Assembly (NCBI GenBank): GCA_001263235.1
Contig: LGRD01000026.1
Coordinates: 62,001-126,000 of the forward strand
Origin: Methylibium sp. NZG
GTDB taxonomy: Bacteria; Pseudomonadota; Gammaproteobacteria; Burkholderiales; Burkholderiaceae_C
Direction: 5' to 3'
Length of the DNA stretch: 64,000 nucleotides
Below the pieces are notes generated by a model. It saw only the letters and a list, made by a program, of their open reading frames with translations, did not search any database and was not told the DNA's origin. Each line of letters starts with the position of its first letter. Position 1 is the stretch's first letter. Positions 60,306 through 64,000 of this stretch are shown here, one piece after another. A program made the translations under genes and the position numbers.

Positions 60306-61652
60306 TCAAGCCGCGGCCCGCTCCACCCGGGCCTCTCGGATCGGCAGGTGGATCAACGCCGCGCCGACGGCCAGCATGATGTCGAGGTACCAGATCCAGT
60401 CGTAGCTGCCGGTCGCCTCGAACACCTTGCCGCCCAGCCACGCGCCCAGAAAACCCCCCACCTGGTGCGTCAGCATCACCATGCCGAACAGCGTGGCCAT
60501 GTTGGCGGTGCCGAAGAACTTGGCCACCAGCCCTGCAGTGGGCGGCACGGTGGACAGGAAGGTCAGCCCCATCACGGCGGCAAACACCAGCATCACCGTG
60601 CCCGTCTTGGGCGCGAACAAAAACGCCAGCACCGCCACCGCCCGCACCGCGTACACGAGCGACAGCAGCGACTTCATGCGCCAGCGGCCCACCGCCCAGC
60701 CCATGCCCACGCTGCCGATGATGTTGAACAGCCCCAGCATCGCCAGCGACCACGCACCGTACTGCACCGGCAGGCCACACGAGGCGATCACGCCAGGCAG
60801 GTGCGTGCCCAGGAACGCGACGTGGAAACCGCACACGAAAAATCCGGCCGCCAGCAGCAGGAAGCTGCGGTGTCGCAGCGCGGTGCGAATGGCCTCGCGT
60901 GTCCCCACCGGGCGCGCCGCGGGCGGTCCCGACGGCGTGGCAGCACCGGCCGCCTCCGACGCCGAGTGGCCCTTGAGCACCCACGCGGCAGGCAGCGCCA
61001 GCAGCGTGAGCAGCGCCAACACCTGCATTGCCGGCGCCCACGTGAGTGCGATCAGCAGCGCGCCGGCCACCGGCGCCATCACGAACTGGCCGACCGACGC
61101 GCCCGCGTTGACAACACCGGTGGCCATGCCGCGCTTGTGCGCCGGCAGCAAGCGCATCGTTGCCGCCATCAGCACCGCCGGCCCGGCCATGCCGGCACCG
61201 CCGGCCGAGAGCACACCGATCGACAGGATCAGCCCCGCCGTCGTCGTCATGTAGGGCGTGATGAAGGTGCCCAGCGCCACCAGCAGCACGCCCAACAGCA
61301 GCACGCGACCGGCGCCGACCTTGTCGGCCATCGCCCCGGCAAACGGCTGCGTGAGGCCCCACCACAGTTGCCCAACTGCAAACGCCAGGCTGATGCTGGC
61401 CAGGCCCAGGCCGGTCGAGGTGTTCATCGGCCCGAGGAACAGACTGATCGTCTGGCGCACGCCCATGGTCAGCGCAAACGTGCCGGCGGCGGCCAGCAGA
61501 ACGACCCACACGGCCCAGCGCCGGGCCCCGTGGGCGGTGGCGGGGCTGGCAAGGCTGGCAACGCTGGCAAGGCTGGGCGGTGCGGTGCTGTTCGGCACGC
61601 TGTTGGGCGCGCTGTTGGACGTGGTGTTGGACGCGCTGTTCAAGTCACCCAT
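60306..61652 (-). CDS. Major facilitator superfamily transporter
   Basis: This is a 448-residue, 12-helix MFS permease. A low-complexity N-terminal tail (about 1-40, rich in Asn, Ser, Pro and Ala) precedes helix 1 (RWAVWVVLLAAAGTFALTMG). The loop motif GAMADKVGAGRVLLLG lies near residues 83-98. GGAG 8-12 bases ahead of ATG 61652 favours this start over ATG 61664. The 5' end overlaps the MarR gene stop by eight bases, so the two are coupled and the regulator probably controls the pump. The substrate is unknown; oxalate/formate or monocarboxylate-like carriers look similar. Confidence 0.87.
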   Translation of the reverse strand: MGDLNSASNTTSNSAPNSVPNSTAPPSLASVASLASPATAHGARRWAVWVVLLAAAGTFALTMGVRQTISLFLGPMNTSTGLGLASISLAFAVGQLWWGLTQPFAGAMADKVGAGRVLLLGVLLVALGTFITPYMTTTAGLILSIGVLSAGGAGMAGPAVLMAATMRLLPAHKRGMATGVVNAGASVGQFVMAPVAGALLIALTWAPAMQVLALLTLLALPAAWVLKGHSASEAAGAATPSGPPAARPVGTREAIRTALRHRSFLLLAAGFFVCGFHVAFLGTHLPGVIASCGLPVQYGAWSLAMLGLFNIIGSVGMGWAVGRWRMKSLLSLVYAVRAVAVLAFLFAPKTGTVMLVFAAVMGLTFLSTVPPTAGLVAKFFGTANMATLFGMVMLTHQVGGFLGAWLGGKVFEATGSYDWIWYLDIMLAVGAALIHLPIREARVERAAA

Positions 61653-62130
61653 CGCCGTCTCCATCGTGTTCAATCGGCGCAGGCGCCAGCAGATCGAGCG
61701 AATCGTCCACCAGCGCGTGCAGCGCGTTGACGCGATCGACGCCGAGGCGCGCGTTGAGGCCCTCTTGTGCTGCGCGCCAACGGCGTTGCGCCTCGGTGCG
61801 CTTGTCGCGCCCGGCGGGTGTGATGCTGACGCTGCGGCTGCGGCCGTCGGCGCCCGCGGCAAGCTCCACCCAGCCGGCGGCGATCAACGGCTTGAGGTTG
61901 CGCGTGAGGGTCGAGGCGTCCATCGTCATTGCCTGCGCCAGCTCGCCGGGCCGCAACGGCCCGAGCTTGAACACATGCGAGAGCAGGGAGTACTGCGTCG
62001 TCTTCAGGCCGATGCGCGCCATTTCCACGTCGTAGTGCTGGCCCACGCGGCGCACCAGCTGGCGCAACTTGAAGTGGGTGCAGCCTTGCGGTGGAGCCAC
62101 CTCGCGCAACACGGCTCGCGGCTTGTTCAT
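61645..62130 (-). CDS. MarR-family transcriptional regulator
   Basis: This is a 161-residue winged-helix repressor. It begins MNKPRAVLREVAPPQGCTHF and has the MarR fold: LKTTQYSLLSHVFKLGPLRP near 42-61, the recognition helix MTMDASTLTRNLKPLIAAGW near 68-87, and the wing with GADGRSRSVSITPAGRD near 92-108. The C-terminus is an Asp-Gly repeat (GDGDG). It is divergent from a PaaI-type thioesterase and overlaps the MFS gene downstream, so both are likely targets. Palindromes in the 62131-62183 gap are candidate operators. The effector may be an aromatic acid or CoA thioester, given the thioesterase; this is inference. Confidence 0.88.
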   Translation of the reverse strand: MNKPRAVLREVAPPQGCTHFKLRQLVRRVGQHYDVEMARIGLKTTQYSLLSHVFKLGPLRPGELAQAMTMDASTLTRNLKPLIAAGWVELAAGADGRSRSVSITPAGRDKRTEAQRRWRAAQEGLNARLGVDRVNALHALVDDSLDLLAPAPIEHDGDGDG

Positions 62131-62139
62131 ACCGACGAG

Positions 62140-62167
62140 TGTAGCTACAATTCTTGCAGTTGCAACT
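62140..62167. promoter_or_regulatory. Candidate MarR operators between marR and the thioesterase gene
   Basis: Two perfect 10-bp palindromes, TGTAGCTACA (62140-62149) and AGTTGCAACT (62158-62167), lie in the 53-base gap between the divergent genes, one nearer each start. The second overlaps a TTGCAGTTGCAA element, and MarR-type operators are commonly of this length and symmetry. Their place is right for control of both genes, but no footprint evidence exists. Confidence 0.5.
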
Positions 62168-62183
62168 TTCTGGACGACGTGCC

Positions 62184-62729
62184 ATGACCGCAGAAGAAAT
62201 CCAGGCCGAGTGGAGCCGGCAGTTCGAGGCGGTGCGCGCACGCGCGCTGGCCGGCGGCGGCCAACCCGGGGTGGCGACCCCAGCGCAGTTGGCCGGCAAG
62301 ACCGGGCTGCAAGTGTTGCAAGCCATGCTGGCCGGTGAACTGCCGTTCTCCCAGATCGGCCAGACGATGGACTTTGCGCTGGTCGAAGTGAGCGAGGGCC
62401 GCGCCGTCTTTCAGGGCACACCGCAGGTGAAGCACTCCAACCCGATGGGCGGCGTGCACGGCGGCTGGTACGCCACACTGCTCGACTCGGCGCTCGGCTG
62501 CGCAATTCACACCCTCATGCCAGCAGGCCGCGGCTACACCACGGCCGAGTTGAGCGTGAACATCGTGCGCGCCGCGTCGGCGAAGACGGGCCCGCTGCGC
62601 GCCATCGGCACCGTGGTCCACTGCGGCCGCCAACTGGCCACCGCCGAGGCCCGCATCGTCGGGCCCGATGGCAAGCTGTACGCACACGGCACCACCACAT
62701 GCCTGGTGTTCGAGATGCCCGCAAGGTGA
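62184..62729 (+). CDS. PaaI-type hot-dog thioesterase
   Basis: This is a 181-residue acyl-CoA thioesterase of the hot-dog fold. The active-site segment reads HSNPMGGVHGGWYATLLDSA near residues 90-109, with GGVHGGW as the family hallmark. This is followed by CAIHTLMPAGRGYTTAELSV, whose central helix ends in the catalytic-region residues. ATG 62184 (MTAEEIQAEWSRQFEAV) was chosen over the in-frame 62154, which lies in the operator region. Members cleave phenylacetyl- or other aryl-CoA thioesters. It is divergent from MarR, which probably regulates it. The proX gene follows by 65 bases in the same direction. Confidence 0.87.
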   Translation: MTAEEIQAEWSRQFEAVRARALAGGGQPGVATPAQLAGKTGLQVLQAMLAGELPFSQIGQTMDFALVEVSEGRAVFQGTPQVKHSNPMGGVHGGWYATLLDSALGCAIHTLMPAGRGYTTAELSVNIVRAASAKTGPLRAIGTVVHCGRQLATAEARIVGPDGKLYAHGTTTCLVFEMPAR

Positions 62730-62794
62730 AGCTCTCATGCCCGCCCGGTGTGCTACGGTGTTGATTCACGCAAGCCCACCCAAAGGCCATCGTC

Positions 62795-63832
62795 ATGAGA
62801 GCAGTTCGATGTTTTTCGGTCGCGGCGACGGCCCTCGGCCTGTTGGCCTCAGCGCCGGCCACCGCACAATCGACGGCCCAGAAGCCCGCCTGCGAAGTCG
62901 ACCAGAAGGTCGTCTTCGCCGGTCTCGACTGGGACTCCAACGCGTTTCACACCGCGGTCGCGCAGCGCATCGTGCGCGACGGCTTCGGCTGCTCGGTCGA
63001 TGCGATCCCGGGCTCGACGATCCCGCTCATCAACGGCATGGCGCGCGGCGACATCCAGGTGATCATGGAAGTGTGGAAGGCCAACACACCGCCGAGCTGG
63101 ACGCAGGGCGTGGCCGCCGGCAAGCTGGTGGAGGTGGGCGTCAACTTTGCCGATGCGACGCAGGGTTGGTTCGTGCCGCGCTACCTGGTGCAGGGCGCTG
63201 ATGCGCCGGCCAAAGGCTTGAAGTCGGTGCGCGACCTGCCGAAGTTCAAGGCGCTGTTCGCCGACCCGGAAGAAAAGACCAAGGGCCGCTTCCTCAACTG
63301 CCCGGCCGGCTGGCAGTGCGAGCTGTTCAACAGCAAGAAGCTCGCGGCTTACGGGCTGGAGGCTGACTTCACCAACTTCCGCTCCGGCACCGGCGCGGCG
63401 CTCGACGCAGCGATCGTCTCGGCCGTCAAGCGCCAGCGACCGGTGTTGTTCTACTACTGGGGGCCGACGTGGCTGCTGGGCCAACTCGGCAAGGACCTGG
63501 TGATGCTCGAAGAACCGGCGTTCGATGAAGCCACCTGGAAGGCGCTGAGCGACGCCAAGGATCCGAAGGACGTGAAAGCCGCCACCGCCTACCCGGTGGT
63601 TCAGGTGGTGGTGGGCGCCACCAAGGCCTTCGTCGACAAGGCGCCCGCGATCCACGCCTTCCTGAAGAACTACCGCACCACCGGCCAGCTCGTCTCCGAG
63701 GCGCTGGCGTACATGCAGGAGAACAAGGTCAGCGCCGACGAAGCGGCGCGCCACTTCCTGAAGACGCGCGAGGATGTGTGGCTGGGCTGGGTGCCGCCGG
63801 CCGTGGCCGGGCGGGTGAAGGCGAAGCTGTAG
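62795..63832 (+). CDS. proX: ProX/OpuAC-type glycine betaine/proline-betaine binding protein
   Basis: This is a 345-residue periplasmic binding protein. The Sec signal MRAVRCFSVAATALGLLASA has its cleavage site near ATAQS. The mature part has KVVFAGLDWDSNAFHTAVAQ near 38-57, VWKANTPPSWTQGV near 93-106 and VLFYYWGPTWLLGQLGKDLV near 221-240. The aromatic residues there are of the kind that form the betaine-binding cage. The start of a permease gene follows at 63908, so the order is proX-proW, with a probable proV outside. It imports osmoprotectants such as glycine betaine, or choline-like compounds. Confidence 0.88.
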   Translation: MRAVRCFSVAATALGLLASAPATAQSTAQKPACEVDQKVVFAGLDWDSNAFHTAVAQRIVRDGFGCSVDAIPGSTIPLINGMARGDIQVIMEVWKANTPPSWTQGVAAGKLVEVGVNFADATQGWFVPRYLVQGADAPAKGLKSVRDLPKFKALFADPEEKTKGRFLNCPAGWQCELFNSKKLAAYGLEADFTNFRSGTGAALDAAIVSAVKRQRPVLFYYWGPTWLLGQLGKDLVMLEEPAFDEATWKALSDAKDPKDVKAATAYPVVQVVVGATKAFVDKAPAIHAFLKNYRTTGQLVSEALAYMQENKVSADEAARHFLKTREDVWLGWVPPAVAGRVKAKL

Positions 63833-63907
63833 CGGGTTGGGCGCGTCGCGACGTTCCGCACGGCGCGACAGCGAGTTCGCAAGACAGCAGGACTGCAACG
63901 CAGCAAG

Positions 63908-64000
63908 ATGGCAGCACCGAGCCCCTTCCCCGACTGGAGCACCCCGCTGCGCGACGGCACCAACGCCGCGGTCGAGTGGCTGGTGGTGCGACATGGCGAC
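63908..64000 (+). CDS. Start of ABC transporter permease (ProW/OpuAB-like)
   Basis: The first 31 codons of a gene truncated by the window end: MAAPSPFPDWSTPLRDGTNA and so on, to VVRHGD. The short polar N-terminus with FPDWSTPLRDG is typical of ProW/OpuAB-type permeases of betaine ABC transporters. It lies 75 bases after the proX stop, so it is probably in the same operon. Nothing further can be seen. Confidence 0.75.
   Translation, partial: MAAPSPFPDWSTPLRDGTNAAVEWLVVRHGD

Overview
The window reads as a chromosomal segment of a high-GC betaproteobacterium, most likely a burkholderialean of the Rubrivivax/Leptothrix/Methylibium type. That placement is inference. It rests on strong G/C preference at third codon positions, NhaR-type LysR regulators, a DUF3460-scpA pair, and a formate dehydrogenase locus carrying DUF3305 and DUF3306. 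Genes are densely packed and many overlap by ATGA or TGATG. I saw no rRNA, tRNA, insertion sequence, phage gene or CRISPR array.

Layout. 1-6.9 kb: the end of a TerC/Alx membrane protein with a tiny membrane ORF just upstream, an SbtA-type bicarbonate transporter divergent from an NhaR-like regulator, an MFS permease, and an Hpt + REC-PAS-GGDEF-EAL signalling pair. 7.2-12.7 kb: dinB under a probable LexA box, an FMN-dependent lactate dehydrogenase, a YpfJ-type metalloprotease, dcd and an Mpo1-like membrane protein. 12.8-25.1 kb: a long minus-strand formate dehydrogenase locus. It runs apbC/mrp, DUF3305, DUF3306, polyferredoxin, TorD-like chaperone, a small Tat protein, the alpha and beta subunits, a lipoprotein, cytochrome b gamma, two small exported proteins, a terminator, and fdhD. 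25.2-30.3 kb: an acyltransferase-3 and cupin_8/JmjC operon convergent with an NRPS-like A-T-TE gene. Just upstream of that NRPS start lies an 84-bp diverged copy of the cupin gene's 3' end.

30.3-38 kb: a lipoprotein, a DASS-type permease ending in a 167-bp imperfect palindrome, glycerate kinase, metG with an internal lower-GC block, a BamE-like lipoprotein, DUF3460 and scpA. 38-47.3 kb: an AGE-family epimerase/isomerase, an acyl-CoA synthetase, a TakP-type TRAP transporter for 2-oxo acids with a divergent NhaR-like regulator, a threonine/serine dehydratase, and a ParE/RHH toxin-antitoxin pair with a clear palindromic operator. 47.3-53.7 kb: a hybrid histidine kinase with a LuxR-type regulator, a MaoC hydratase coupled to an orphan ParA ATPase, and kefF-kefC. 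53.8-60.3 kb: DUF6502-DUF5666 divergent from DUF1800-DUF1501-cytochrome c. 60.3-64 kb: an MFS permease with a MarR regulator divergent from a PaaI-type thioesterase, then proX and the start of proW.

The strongest working unit is the formate dehydrogenase locus: catalytic trimer, membrane quinone exit, maturation factors (TorD-like, FdhD, ApbC) and an unusual protein with six ferredoxin-like cysteine clusters. The most unusual spot is 25.2-30.3 kb. There the NRPS-like gene sits beside a remnant of a second cupin gene, and its thioesterase domain appears to use cysteine instead of serine and to lack the usual histidine.
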